Shown here piece after piece: positions 47,188 to 56,223 of a stretch of 64,000 nucleotides of DNA (position 1 is the first letter of the stretch; every line of letters begins with the position of its first letter). Source of the stretch: Paenibacillus alkaliterrae (GTDB lineage Bacteria; Bacillota; Bacilli; Paenibacillales; Paenibacillaceae). The notes under the pieces are model-generated. The model ran no database searches, had not been told where the DNA came from, and was given only the letters and a program-made list of their open reading frames with translations. The stretch is taken from NCBI RefSeq assembly GCF_021532375.1, contig NZ_JAKGAP010000022.1, forward strand, positions 1 to 64,000, in the 5' to 3' direction. Both the position numbers and the translations under genes were made by a program.

Positions 47188-49374
47188 TTGAACAAGGCAA
47201 CGAAAGCGCGGTCCGAATGGACCGGATTTCAGGAGTCGCGGCCATATGGGCCGAAGTACGATTTGCGGACTGATTTTGTTATGGTTTACGGCATTTCAAA
47301 GGATTTGCCGCAGCGTATCGAAGGCTGGAAGAAGGCCGGTTACACGATCCATCTCATGACGGGTATCTCATGGGGCGAATATCAGGACTATTTATATGGC
47401 CGGTTCGATGGTCGCAATCATTGGGATGAAGCCCAGACGGATCGAAAAGGCAATCATCTGCTCCACGGCAAGGACGTGCCTTACATGGTGCCAACCATTT
47501 CATTTGCCGAATATTTGGCGTCTCATATCAAACGGGCGATCGACTGCGGCGCCGAAGCTATCCATTTGGAGGAGCCGGAGTTTTGGGCAGCTTCGGGGTA
47601 TTCGGATGCATTCAAGCGGGAGTGGTTGAATTATTACGGGGAGGACTGGATTCCTCCCCACTCTTCTCCGGATGCTCAATACCGGGCGTCTAAACTGAAG
47701 GCAGCCATGTATTACCGGGCACTCGACCGGCTTTGCAGCCAAATGAAGGAATATTCGCTTGTCACCTATGGAAGGACCGTACGCTTTTACGTACCTACCC
47801 ATAGCCTCATTAATTATACGCAGTGGCGTATTATAAGCCCTGAGGCGCTGCTCGTTTCCATGCCGGGCTGCGACGGCTTTATCGCCCAGATCTGGACGGG
47901 GACGGCGCGTACGCCTAACGTATACAAAGGCTTGCGCCGGGAACGGACCTTCGAAACGGCGTATTTGGAATACGGAATTATGCAGGAGCTCACGCGCGGA
48001 ACAGGCAGGGAAATGTGGTTTCTTCATGATCCGATCGAAGATAACCCCGGCTACAGCTGGAGCGATTACCGCAAAAATTACCGTTCAACCGTCGTTGCCT
48101 CCCTCCTGCATCCCGAGGTCAAGCGATACGAGGTCTGTCCTTGGCCGCGCCGTGTGTTCGAGGGCAGCTATCCTAAGGAGAATGGGCAAGGTAAAGAAAC
48201 GATTCCGGGAGACTACGCGACCGTCCTGCTTACCGTCATGAATGTGCTGCGGGATATGCATCATCACGAGGAAGAGGTCGAAGGAGATGCGTATACGTCG
48301 GGGATCGGCCTCTGCCTTTCCAATTCTGCCATGTATCAGCGAGGGGACGTTGTACCGGAAGAGGACAGACAAGGCGATGCTTTCAAATATGACGGCACCA
48401 CGACGACCGAGGGGCTGACTTCCGGGCAGCAGGAGGTGCTCGATTGGTCTGCGTTCTACGGCTTAGCGCTGCCGCTCGTGAAGAGCGGCATTCCGCTCCG
48501 CCCGGTGCAGCTCGACAACATTATGACCTTTCCCGGATATATAGAGGGCTACAGGGTACTGCTGCTCAGCTATGAATTCATGAAGCCGGAGCATCCGGGC
48601 ATCCATCAAGCGGTTGGACAATGGGTGAGGGAAGGCGGCGTTCTGATCTATGTGGGGGACGGCTCCGACCCGTTCCACTCCGTTCGGGAATGGTGGAACC
48701 GCAAGGAAGGACACCGGACTTATGAGCGGCCCGAGGAGCATCTATTCGAATCGTTAGGGCTGAGCAGGAATCCGGAGGATGGCGAGCATACAGTAGGCAG
48801 CGGTGCTGTTCTTATCCACCGGGTGAACCCGGCAGTACTGTCTCGTTCGAGCGCCGGCGCAGAGCAAATAAGGGACACGGTGCGGCGGGCGCTTGAAATT
48901 CGCGGCGAAGCAGGCGATTACAAGGAGAGCAGCCTGCTTCAAATTAAGCGCGGTCCTTATTTGATCACCCATGTGCTTGACGAGTCGGAAACGGCAAAGC
49001 CGGTATTCCTGCAAGGTCTATTCCTTGATTTGTTCGAGGCCGACCTTCCCGTCCGGCAGTCTGCCTTGCTGAAACCGGGTGAGGATAGCCTGCTTTATGA
49101 TTTGAACCATTCCGTTCAGGAGCATCGCGTTCCCGGCATCCTTGTCAGTTCGTCGCGAATCCGTGACGAACTGACGGAGAAGACGAGACTGTCTTTTGTA
49201 TCGGAGTCTCCGCAGGATACGGTCGTCAGCACGCGAATACGCGTTGCGGGCGAACCTCGCAGTGTGAAGGCCGGAGGCGCTGCGGCGGAATTCCGCTATG
49301 ATCCCGTATCGGGAACGGTACTGCTCCGATATTCTGGAGTGCCGAAGGGTATAAACATAATCGTGGAGTGGTGA
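47188..49374 (+). CDS. uncharacterised large protein, probable TIM-barrel carbohydrate-active enzyme
   Basis: This 728-residue cytoplasmic protein starts at TTG 47188, nine bases after AAAGGAGG. The N-terminal 350 residues alternate predicted strands and helices as in a (beta/alpha)8 barrel; AIHLEEPEFW carries acidic residues at a strand end, a natural catalytic position, and GREMWFLHDPIEDNPGY could be another. Residues about 400-560 resemble the glutamine-amidotransferase-like domain of some hydrolases (VRPVQLDNIMTFPGYIEGYR-like, LLLSYEFMKPEHP, VREGGVLIYVGDG). I cannot assign a family. The upstream oxidoreductase and isomerase suggest it releases or processes the sugar they use, as in oxidative deglycosylation, but this is inference. 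Confidence 0.6.
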   Translation: MNKATKARSEWTGFQESRPYGPKYDLRTDFVMVYGISKDLPQRIEGWKKAGYTIHLMTGISWGEYQDYLYGRFDGRNHWDEAQTDRKGNHLLHGKDVPYMVPTISFAEYLASHIKRAIDCGAEAIHLEEPEFWAASGYSDAFKREWLNYYGEDWIPPHSSPDAQYRASKLKAAMYYRALDRLCSQMKEYSLVTYGRTVRFYVPTHSLINYTQWRIISPEALLVSMPGCDGFIAQIWTGTARTPNVYKGLRRERTFETAYLEYGIMQELTRGTGREMWFLHDPIEDNPGYSWSDYRKNYRSTVVASLLHPEVKRYEVCPWPRRVFEGSYPKENGQGKETIPGDYATVLLTVMNVLRDMHHHEEEVEGDAYTSGIGLCLSNSAMYQRGDVVPEEDRQGDAFKYDGTTTTEGLTSGQQEVLDWSAFYGLALPLVKSGIPLRPVQLDNIMTFPGYIEGYRVLLLSYEFMKPEHPGIHQAVGQWVREGGVLIYVGDGSDPFHSVREWWNRKEGHRTYERPEEHLFESLGLSRNPEDGEHTVGSGAVLIHRVNPAVLSRSSAGAEQIRDTVRRALEIRGEAGDYKESSLLQIKRGPYLITHVLDESETAKPVFLQGLFLDLFEADLPVRQSALLKPGEDSLLYDLNHSVQEHRVPGILVSSSRIRDELTEKTRLSFVSESPQDTVVSTRIRVAGEPRSVKAGGAAAEFRYDPVSGTVLLRYSGVPKGINIIVEW

Positions 49375-49389
49375 CAGTGCTTCTCTTGG

Positions 49390-49427
49390 AAATGCCGGCA
49401 GCGGAAGATGCCGGCATTTCTATATAT
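49390..49427 (+). terminator. terminator after the 728-residue gene
   Basis: AAATGCCGGCA pairs with TGCCGGCATTT around GCGGAAGA, followed by CTATATAT, a weak T-tract. Confidence 0.65.
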
Positions 49428-49600
49428 TGTAAGGTTTCGATCCGGATCCCAGCTGCGGAATAAACGGTCCGGATGACCATTCCCTTTTTGCTCGAATGCC
49501 GCTTTGCCTAAGCTTGTCAAACTAGTCCGCATAATTGGTCAAGTCCCCTCATAGACATGTTATCAGCCAGTAAAAAACATTGTGCAGAGGGGATGATTAC

Positions 49601-50839
49601 ATGCGTCGCATTACATGGACCGCGGCAGTTTTGTTATGTTTCTCATTAGTACTAGCCGCTTGCGGAACGAAGGACGCCGAGTCCGTGGTTAAGGATCTCG
49701 ACAAGCATGTCAACAACATGGAAAGCTATCAAGGAAGCGGGACGATGACGCTTCACACGAGTCAGCAGCCACTCGAATACAAAGTCGAGGTTTCCTATCA
49801 GAAGCCGCAATATTACCGCATCAAGCTAACGAATGAAGAGAAGGACATTACACAAATCGTGCTTCGCAATGACGACGGAGTATTCGTTCTCACTCCGAAG
49901 CTGAATAAAGTGTTCCGCTTCCAAAGCGATTGGCCGCAAAACCAAGGACAGGTGTACCTGTACCAAACGTTAGTTCAAAGCATTTTGGTGGATAACTCAC
50001 GCGAGTTCGTAATCGACGAGGATGCTTATGTATTTGACGTCATGGCCAACTACAACAACGGCTCATTGGCCCGTCAAAAAATTTGGCTAAATAAATCCGA
50101 TTACAAGCCGGTGCAGGTTGAGGTCAGCGATGCGAACGCAGCGGTTATGGTCGAGGTGAAATTTGATACATTCGAATTCGGGCGGAAATTTGAAAAGTCG
50201 GTGTTCGAGACGGAGGCTAATATGAAGGCGGAGCCTTCCAGCCAATCGACCGAAGAGCCGACAATGGCGCAGCCGGAGCAAGAAGGCGATGATGCGGCTG
50301 CGGGCAATGCATCCGGCAATGAGGCAGGTAATGCAGCCGACGATGGCGACGACAATGCTGCAGCGCCTGGCGACGAAGCGGATGCAAGCGAAGACGAGCA
50401 AGGGAATGACAGCGCGGTAGACGGCGACGATCAATCTGACGAAAGCGGCAATGACAACGCTGGCGACGATGCTTCTGCAGGCGCCGGGAAAGAGACAAGC
50501 GCTGAATTCACAGCTATGAAGCCGTCTTATCTTCCTGACGGAGTAGCGGAGCTGGACATGATTGACATTGTGTTTGGCGGTAATCCCGGCCAGATGACTC
50601 GTTACGAGGGCGATTACAGCTATACGCTGATCCAAACGCAGCCGAAGGACCAAGCGGCATCGTTAACGGATGGAATGATGGTTGATTTGGGCTTTACGAT
50701 CGGTATGCTAAGCGGCGAAGATCAACTGACGCTTACTTGGATACATGAAGGAAATCAATTCCGTCTCATAAGCGCAAATCTTCCTGAATCCGAGATGATA
50801 AAGGTTGCGCAATCGGTACAGGGCGAAATAGGGAAATAA
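49601..50839 (+). CDS. YdcC-like lipoprotein (LolA-like and DUF4367-type domains)
   Basis: This 412-residue lipoprotein has a lipobox ending LAAC. Residues about 25-205 look like the LolA/YdcC beta-barrel-like fold (SYQGSGTMTLHTSQQPLEYK, PQYYRIKLTNEEKDITQIVL). Residues about 215-300 are a highly acidic Ala/Gly/Asp/Asn linker, and the last 110 resemble DUF4367 (MKPSYLPDGVAELDMIDIVF). In B. subtilis ydcC lies just before alr and endoAI-endoA and is under sporulation control, and the same order holds here. AGAGGGG lies eight bases before ATG 49601. The function of the family is not established. Confidence 0.8.
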   Translation: MRRITWTAAVLLCFSLVLAACGTKDAESVVKDLDKHVNNMESYQGSGTMTLHTSQQPLEYKVEVSYQKPQYYRIKLTNEEKDITQIVLRNDDGVFVLTPKLNKVFRFQSDWPQNQGQVYLYQTLVQSILVDNSREFVIDEDAYVFDVMANYNNGSLARQKIWLNKSDYKPVQVEVSDANAAVMVEVKFDTFEFGRKFEKSVFETEANMKAEPSSQSTEEPTMAQPEQEGDDAAAGNASGNEAGNAADDGDDNAAAPGDEADASEDEQGNDSAVDGDDQSDESGNDNAGDDASAGAGKETSAEFTAMKPSYLPDGVAELDMIDIVFGGNPGQMTRYEGDYSYTLIQTQPKDQAASLTDGMMVDLGFTIGMLSGEDQLTLTWIHEGNQFRLISANLPESEMIKVAQSVQGEIGK

Positions 50840-50895
50840 AGCTGGAAAACAGCCGAATTTCCAAGACGTACTAGCCATTTCCGGGGCTCCTTTCA

Positions 50896-50924
50896 TTGAC
50901 AGTCTTAGCGGCAGCGTTTAACAT
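50896..50924 (+). promoter_or_regulatory. sigma-A promoter upstream of alr
   Basis: TTGACA (50896-50901), a 17-base spacer and TAACAT (50919-50924) stand about 64 bases before the alr start, allowing expression independent of the sporulation-type gene upstream. Confidence 0.6.
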
Positions 50925-50987
50925 TATTTCTATTGATGTTTGCTGCTCGGACTGTTATGGCTGCCAGATAAGGAGAAGGTGAACGGC

Positions 50988-52175
50988 TTGGATTCGTTTT
51001 ATCGCCCGACAAGGGTTGAAATATCATTAGATGCGCTTAAACGTAATTTGCAGGCATTTCGTAACGCAATGCCAGACGGCTGCAGGCTTATGGCCTCGGT
51101 CAAGGCGAATGCTTACGGGCATGGCGCAGTAGAGATAGCGCGCGAGGCGGAGCGCTTCGGCGTTGAATATTTTGGAGTCGCTTTTTTAGATGAAGCACTT
51201 CAATTGCGGAAGGCAGGCATCCAAACCCCGATCCTTGTGCTTGGTTTCGTGGCCGCGGATGCCTTGCCTGTCGCAAGGGACAACAATGTGACGATCAGCT
51301 TGTTCCGGGAGGATATCATCGAGGCAGCCGCAAAGCTGCCTAACGATTCTGCCGGACGCAGGCTTAAGGTGCATATCAAGATCGATTCCGGCATGGGACG
51401 ATTGGGCGTACTGGGACAAGAATCGGCGGAAGCCTTTATTGAGAAGGCGCTAAACGTGCCTCAGCTTGAGGTCGAAGGGATGTTTACCCATTATGCCCGC
51501 GCAGATGAGGCGGACAAAAGCTACACGAAGCTGCAATACGACAGATTTCAAAGCATTGTCGCTTATGTGAAGCGGCAGAACTTATCGATTCCGATTATCC
51601 ACGCTGCCAACAGCGCTGCCGGTATCGATACGCCTGAATGGGCAGGCGGCATGCTGCGGCTTGGAATTAGCATGTACGGTTTATATCCTTCTGCCGAAGT
51701 GAATCGTCAGCGCATAGAGCTTGAGCCCGTAATGACCCTTAAGACTGAGGTTGTTATGGTCAAAACCGCGCCGGCCGGCTGGGGAATCAGCTATGGCTCA
51801 CGTTATGTGACAGAAGGCGAAGAACGTATAGGAACACTGCCGATCGGTTATGCGGACGGCTTCAGCAGAATGCTTACCGGCAAAGCGAACGGACTTGTGC
51901 GCGGTGTCAAAGTGCCGATTCGCGGTACAATTTGCATGGATCAATGTATGATTTCGCTCGATTTTGCCGTTGCGGGAGCGAATGCAGCGCCCGTAGAGCC
52001 TGGCGAGGAGGTTGTACTCATCGGACGTCAGGGCAATGCGGTCATTACGGTTGAAGAAGTGGCGCAGCAGCTTGGTACCATTAACTACGAAGTCACCTGC
52101 ATGTTAGCGGCCCGCGTTCCTCGTTTATATGTAAACGGCGGCCGTACGTCAGCCGTTTACAACCCTTTAGTCTAA
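50988..52175 (+). CDS. alr: alanine racemase
   Basis: This is a PLP-dependent fold III enzyme of 395 residues interconverting L- and D-alanine for peptidoglycan. The PLP lysine is Lys39 in SVKANAYGHG. The second catalytic base, a Tyr, lies in GWGISYGSRYV, and the PLP-phosphate site in GISMYGLYPS. I prefer TTG 50988 (giving MDSFYRPTRVEIS) because AAGGTG is six bases upstream; GTG 50979 is the alternative. Gene order with ydcC-like, endoAI and endoA matches Bacillus. Confidence 0.95.
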   Translation: MDSFYRPTRVEISLDALKRNLQAFRNAMPDGCRLMASVKANAYGHGAVEIAREAERFGVEYFGVAFLDEALQLRKAGIQTPILVLGFVAADALPVARDNNVTISLFREDIIEAAAKLPNDSAGRRLKVHIKIDSGMGRLGVLGQESAEAFIEKALNVPQLEVEGMFTHYARADEADKSYTKLQYDRFQSIVAYVKRQNLSIPIIHAANSAAGIDTPEWAGGMLRLGISMYGLYPSAEVNRQRIELEPVMTLKTEVVMVKTAPAGWGISYGSRYVTEGEERIGTLPIGYADGFSRMLTGKANGLVRGVKVPIRGTICMDQCMISLDFAVAGANAAPVEPGEEVVLIGRQGNAVITVEEVAQQLGTINYEVTCMLAARVPRLYVNGGRTSAVYNPLV

Positions 52176-52402
52176 ACTTAGCTTTTATTGGTAATTGTTT
52201 CAAATTACATTTTTTCGTAAATGAAGAGGAATTTCGCTAATAATCACGAATTTAGTAAGGCAGAGCATCTATAGAGGCTATACATGAAAACATACAGCAT
52301 ATTTGATATACGGCGATCATAGATATGTTGAAGTATAGCGACGGCAATATTATGTCATAATGTGTATTAGGGTTTTGGAAAAGTTTTGGGGGTGCGAGTT
52401 CG

Positions 52403-52684
52403 GTGGCCAATGTACAAAATACCAAGAGGATCATGATAAGCCTGCCAGATCATTTGCTGGAGGAGGTTGACGGGATTGTTGCCAAGGAAAACTCCAACCG
52501 CAGCGAATTTATTCGGCAAGCCATGAAGCTGTATCTGGTGGAGCGTAAAAAACGTCAAATCCGGGAATCCATGCAGCGCGGGTATATGGAAATGGCGAAA
52601 ATTAACCTGAACATGGCCTCGGAAGCTTTTCAAGCGGAGGAAGAAGCAGACCATACGTTAGGCCGTCTCGTTAGCGGGGTGTAG
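52403..52684 (+). CDS. ndoAI: EndoAI-type antitoxin
   Basis: This 93-residue protein has an N-terminal ribbon-helix-helix (TKRIMISLPDHLLEEVDGIV ... RSEFIRQAMKLYL) and a charged C-terminal helix that would wrap the toxin. It starts at GTG 52403 behind GGGGGTG. It lies three bases before the EndoA toxin gene, in the same order as B. subtilis. It should neutralise EndoA and repress the pair by binding their promoter. Confidence 0.92.
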   Translation: MANVQNTKRIMISLPDHLLEEVDGIVAKENSNRSEFIRQAMKLYLVERKKRQIRESMQRGYMEMAKINLNMASEAFQAEEEADHTLGRLVSGV

Positions 52685-52687
52685 AGC

Positions 52688-53038
52688 TTGATCGTAAAAC
52701 GCGGAGATGTGTTTTTTGCGGATTTATCGCCAGTCGTCGGATCGGAGCAGGGCGGAGTTCGCCCCGTGCTGGTCATTCAGAATGATATCGGAAATCGTTT
52801 CAGTCCGACGGTTATCGTGGCTGCTATCACGGCTCAAATCCAGAAAGCGAAGCTGCCTACCCATGTGGAGATGGATGCCGCCGCTCACGGGTTCGATCGC
52901 GATTCGGTTGTGCTGCTTGAACAAATTCGGACGATCGACAAGCAAAGGCTGACCGATAAAATTACGCATCTTGACGACGAAACAATGCGTAAGGTTGACG
53001 ATGCTTTGTTAATCAGCGTAGGATTAATCGATTTTTAA
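52688..53038 (+). CDS. ndoA: EndoA (MazF-type) mRNA interferase
   Basis: This 116-residue PemK/MazF-fold toxin begins [20 protein letters not shown] and contains [15 protein letters not shown] and the Thr of VAAITAQ that lies in the RNA-cleavage site. Homologues cut single-stranded mRNA at UACAU. It starts at TTG 52688 with GGGGTG upstream. Length and sequence are those of a complete, probably active toxin; the antitoxin precedes it. Confidence 0.95.
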   Translation: MIVKRGDVFFADLSPVVGSEQGGVRPVLVIQNDIGNRFSPTVIVAAITAQIQKAKLPTHVEMDAAAHGFDRDSVVLLEQIRTIDKQRLTDKITHLDDETMRKVDDALLISVGLIDF

Positions 53039-53212
53039 AGATGTGGGCTGTTTGGCAGAATGAAGGAGCTGTCCTTTATGCTAAATGGCTTTTTTGTCGG
53101 GATTAACCGAAATTTGATGAATTTAGGAAAAAATGATAGACAAATGAAAGCACTATTTGCTATTATGTACTCAATTAGCAGTTGAAATTATATACGAGAG
53201 CATTACATTGCG

Positions 53213-53261
53213 AAGAACGCATGCGGAACAGCCTGAGAGGGCTGCCGATGCGTTCTTTTTT
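53213..53261 (+). terminator. terminator or attenuator immediately before the tad genes
   Basis: AAGAACGCATCGG-type arms (AAGAACGCATGCGG and CCGATGCGTTCTT) enclose an inner CAGCC/GGCTG stem and are followed by seven T. It ends only about 22 bases before the first tad start, with the ribosome site GAGAGGAG in between. It may simply end the endoA message, or it may attenuate the tad operon. No known riboswitch core was recognised in 53039-53212. Confidence 0.7.
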
Positions 53262-53282
53262 TATGCTCGGAGAGGAGTGGCG

Positions 53283-54008
53283 ATGAACAGAAGAAGGAAT
53301 GTATACATCAGCTTAACGGCTGCAGTGCTGTCAGGATGTCTCGTTTATGGCATGTATAAGCTGCAGCGCATACAGATCGAGCGGGAGGGAACGGTCGCGG
53401 TGCTAGTGCCAAAGCGCTTCATTGCGGCGGGTGAGCGGCTTACGGAGGGGGATCTGGCGTACAAGTCGGTACCGAATGCCGCATTTGTTCCGGAAATGAT
53501 TTTGAAGAAGAGCCAAGCGGCAGGGAAGGAAACGATCATACCGCTGGGTAAAGACGAGCCCATTTTGTCATGGAAGGTAGACCGGTATCTGCTGCAGCCT
53601 AAGCGCTCCGAATCGACCTTCCAAATTCCCAAGGAGTATATTCGTTCTATTTCGAACGGCATTAGAGCGGGGGATAGGGTGCTGTTGTACGTGTCTGGCG
53701 ACGCTTCCCCCTCCAAACGGCTATTCGAGGAGGCCGTCATTGTCGCCTCGGTGAAGACTTCGGGAAACGTGGAGATCGACAATATGGAAAATCCTAATAT
53801 CTTGTCGCTGGCCGACGGCAACAAAGAGCAGATGTACGCTTCCAGACGGGATGCGAACGGGATGATCGACTATCTGAATTTAAATTTAACGGAAGCGCAA
53901 TGGCTGCAGCTCGACAGTTTGTGCAAAAACGGGGAACAAATGCTGGTCGTTGCTTATAGTCCGGAATCATTGGACTTCCATACGGATGGGGAGGCTGATA
54001 AGCCGTGA
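53283..54008 (+). CDS. CpaB/RcpC-like SAF-domain protein (tad locus)
   Basis: This 241-residue protein has one N-terminal membrane helix and then a SAF domain (VAVLVPKRFIAAGERLTEGDL ... KSVPNAAFVPEMI), as in CpaB, which in Flp pilus systems works at the cell surface between assembly platform and envelope. I start at ATG 53283 behind GAGAGGAG; the frame is open upstream but crosses the terminator hairpin. It overlaps the next gene by four bases. The following TadZ-, TadA-, TadB- and TadC-like genes confirm the assignment. Confidence 0.8.
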   Translation: MNRRRNVYISLTAAVLSGCLVYGMYKLQRIQIEREGTVAVLVPKRFIAAGERLTEGDLAYKSVPNAAFVPEMILKKSQAAGKETIIPLGKDEPILSWKVDRYLLQPKRSESTFQIPKEYIRSISNGIRAGDRVLLYVSGDASPSKRLFEEAVIVASVKTSGNVEIDNMENPNILSLADGNKEQMYASRRDANGMIDYLNLNLTEAQWLQLDSLCKNGEQMLVVAYSPESLDFHTDGEADKP

Positions 54009-54853
54009 ACGGAGCAGCCGCGCCACTCACCGCTTTTATTGGTACAACTCCCAATATAGGTACGACGGCAGCAGCTTTCGCGACAGCGTATCGCATAGCC
54101 GAAGCCACCGGCAAATCGATCGGATATTTATGCCTCAATCTCAAGAGCGCCAAGATCCACCGGTATATCGGCGTCGATGAGCCTGCGGTTACGCTGGATA
54201 AGCTTCGCCCGGAGCTCCGGTCTTATACCTTAACGCCGGACAAGCTGCGCAGAGCTGCCTATCCCGTTAATAGGCAGCCTAATTTACAAGTGTTGTTCGG
54301 TAATTTATTGCGGGATCAAGCCGAATTTTTCACCCCTGAGGAAGCAGAGCATTTGCTTACAGTCGCTGAGCAAGCCTTCTCTTTCGTCGTGTTGGACCTT
54401 GGCGCTTATTGGGACAATGCGGCGACGATATGCTCGATAAGGAGAGCAAGCACGCGAGTTCTCGTTACGACTTCAGCGCTCTCCCACTTTGGGGAGGACG
54501 GGCGGCGTTGGATTGGACAAGTATCGCCGCTATTCGGTGTTTCCCGCGAGCAGTACGTTTCGGTTTTGATTAAAAATCCTTGGAGGAGCGGAGGTTTTCA
54601 GATGAAGCATATTTGCAAAGAGCTTGGAACGGAAGCGCTTGGACAATTTCAAATGAGCGAGCCGTTATTCAGCCATTTAGACAATGGAACTTATGCCGAT
54701 TGGCTCGGCACCGCCGATGAGGGCAAACAAGCGATGCGCGCTCCTGCGAAAGCGATTATGCAACGCCACGGCATTCGCAGCATGGCCTCGACTATTGCAG
54801 TTCAGCCCTGGTACCGCAAGCTGATGACCCATCGCAACGGGACAAGCTCATGA
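54005..54853 (+). CDS. TadZ/CpaE-like protein with degenerate P-loop
   Basis: This 282-residue MinD/ParA-like protein occupies the TadZ position. The usual KGGxGKT motif is replaced by GTTPNIGTTAA, lacking both lysines, while the Walker B-like FVVLDLGAY is kept. It therefore may bind nucleotide weakly or not at all, and likely acts as a polar localisation scaffold for the pilus machine. It starts at GTG 54005, overlapping the previous stop, and ends in an ATGA overlap with the ATPase gene. Confidence 0.75.
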   Translation: MNGAAAPLTAFIGTTPNIGTTAAAFATAYRIAEATGKSIGYLCLNLKSAKIHRYIGVDEPAVTLDKLRPELRSYTLTPDKLRRAAYPVNRQPNLQVLFGNLLRDQAEFFTPEEAEHLLTVAEQAFSFVVLDLGAYWDNAATICSIRRASTRVLVTTSALSHFGEDGRRWIGQVSPLFGVSREQYVSVLIKNPWRSGGFQMKHICKELGTEALGQFQMSEPLFSHLDNGTYADWLGTADEGKQAMRAPAKAIMQRHGIRSMASTIAVQPWYRKLMTHRNGTSS

Positions 54854-56223
54854 TTGCGAGGGAGAGTCGGTTTTCTCCTTCGGAATTCGCGTCGCAGATG
54901 AAGTCGGAGCAGGTAAAACGCGAAGGGGATGAAGCAGCGCCATACCTGGCAGAGGCTGCGGGAGGCAGATTTGCCAGGCTTACGGATGATATTAGAACAT
55001 ACTTAAGCGCTCCGCATGGACTGAGTGAGGATGAACGCAGGCAGTACGGTGAGACGTTGAATCGCGCAGTGCTTGGTTATACGCAGGAGCGGGAGCAGGT
55101 GCTTGCCGTTATTACGGATCGTTTGATCAGGCTTCGCATTCATGGCGCTGCCAATGTTGAGCATCCTTATCAGACGCTTGCGGAAGCGTTGTTCGCAGAG
55201 GTTATCGGTCTTAATGTACTTGAGTTAGTTCTTGCTGACAAGGAAGGACTGGAAGAGATACAAGTGGTCGGCGAACAAATCTTCCTCGTCAAGGACGGTG
55301 TGACGGTTCTTTCGGATTATCGGTTTGAAAACGTACGCGAGGTGGAGCGCATTCAGCAAAACCTCGTGCTCTACAATAATGACCGTATAAATCCGCGCAA
55401 GCGCTGGGCAGAAGTGATGCTGCGAGACGGCTCCCGCGTTACGATGACCGGCTTCGGCTTCACGGCTAGCCCGACCTTGACGATTCGGTTCTACACGGTG
55501 CGGAGCTTTAGTCTCGATACCTTAGGATCTCCCGCTTACAGGACCATAAGCGCGCGAGTGCAAAGCCTGCTGAGAGCCATTTTAGCCGCAAGATTTAATA
55601 TCGTCATTATCGGTCCGACGAACTCGGGAAAAACGAATTTGATGAAGGCTTTAATCGCCGAACTTCCGGATGAGGAGAGAATCATTACGATCGAGAGCAG
55701 ATTCGAAATGATGCTGGGGCGCGATTTTCCAACAAAAAACGTGGTCGAGTACGAAACGGAAGAGGATGATCCGCAGCATCGTTCAGATCAGGCCTTTAAG
55801 CTGGCCTTAAGGCAATCTCCGCAGCGCATCATTCATGCCGAGATCCGGGATGTGGATGCTAACATCTACGTGCGGGCCTGCACGAGAGGTCACTCCGGTA
55901 GCATGACTACCGTGCACGCCAATAGGCTTGAAGATGTGCCGGAAGCAATAACGGATATGTGCATGCTTGACGGCCGGGGAATGAATGCGGAGCGATTAAC
56001 CAAGCGGATTACGCAATATGTGACGGAGGTCGGCATTGAAATGAGCTATTTGAACGGTCGAAGAGTCGTCAGCCGGATAGGCGAACTGCTATGGCAGGAA
56101 GGACAGACTTTCGTTATGGATTGGGCGGTATTTGATGCGCAGCTTGACGAATGGAGCTTTCCTTCACAGCCATCCCCGAAAACTTCTGTCCGAATGGCAG
56201 CGAAGGGTGACGGTAATGAATAA
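54850..56223 (+). CDS. tadA: TadA/CpaF-type secretion ATPase
   Basis: This 457-residue hexameric ATPase powers pilin export and assembly. Walker A is GPTNSGKT (255-262); the Asp/His boxes are represented by RIITIESRFEMML and RIIHAEIRDVDA, with TTVHANR as the late conserved block. The N-terminal domain of about 200 residues carries the CpaF-type linker. It overlaps its neighbours at both ends (ATGA upstream, eight bases downstream), in a tightly coupled operon. Confidence 0.9.
   Translation: MIARESRFSPSEFASQMKSEQVKREGDEAAPYLAEAAGGRFARLTDDIRTYLSAPHGLSEDERRQYGETLNRAVLGYTQEREQVLAVITDRLIRLRIHGAANVEHPYQTLAEALFAEVIGLNVLELVLADKEGLEEIQVVGEQIFLVKDGVTVLSDYRFENVREVERIQQNLVLYNNDRINPRKRWAEVMLRDGSRVTMTGFGFTASPTLTIRFYTVRSFSLDTLGSPAYRTISARVQSLLRAILAARFNIVIIGPTNSGKTNLMKALIAELPDEERIITIESRFEMMLGRDFPTKNVVEYETEEDDPQHRSDQAFKLALRQSPQRIIHAEIRDVDANIYVRACTRGHSGSMTTVHANRLEDVPEAITDMCMLDGRGMNAERLTKRITQYVTEVGIEMSYLNGRRVVSRIGELLWQEGQTFVMDWAVFDAQLDEWSFPSQPSPKTSVRMAAKGDGNE

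Noticed and set aside
50280-50480. Low-complexity repeats that might be a minisatellite
   Set aside because: Explained by the acidic linker of the YdcC-like lipoprotein, with degenerate codons and no fixed unit.
53060-53185. 41-codon frame in the leader between endoA and the tad hairpin
   Set aside because: Poor ribosome site and no protein-like pattern; could be a leader peptide but nothing supports that.
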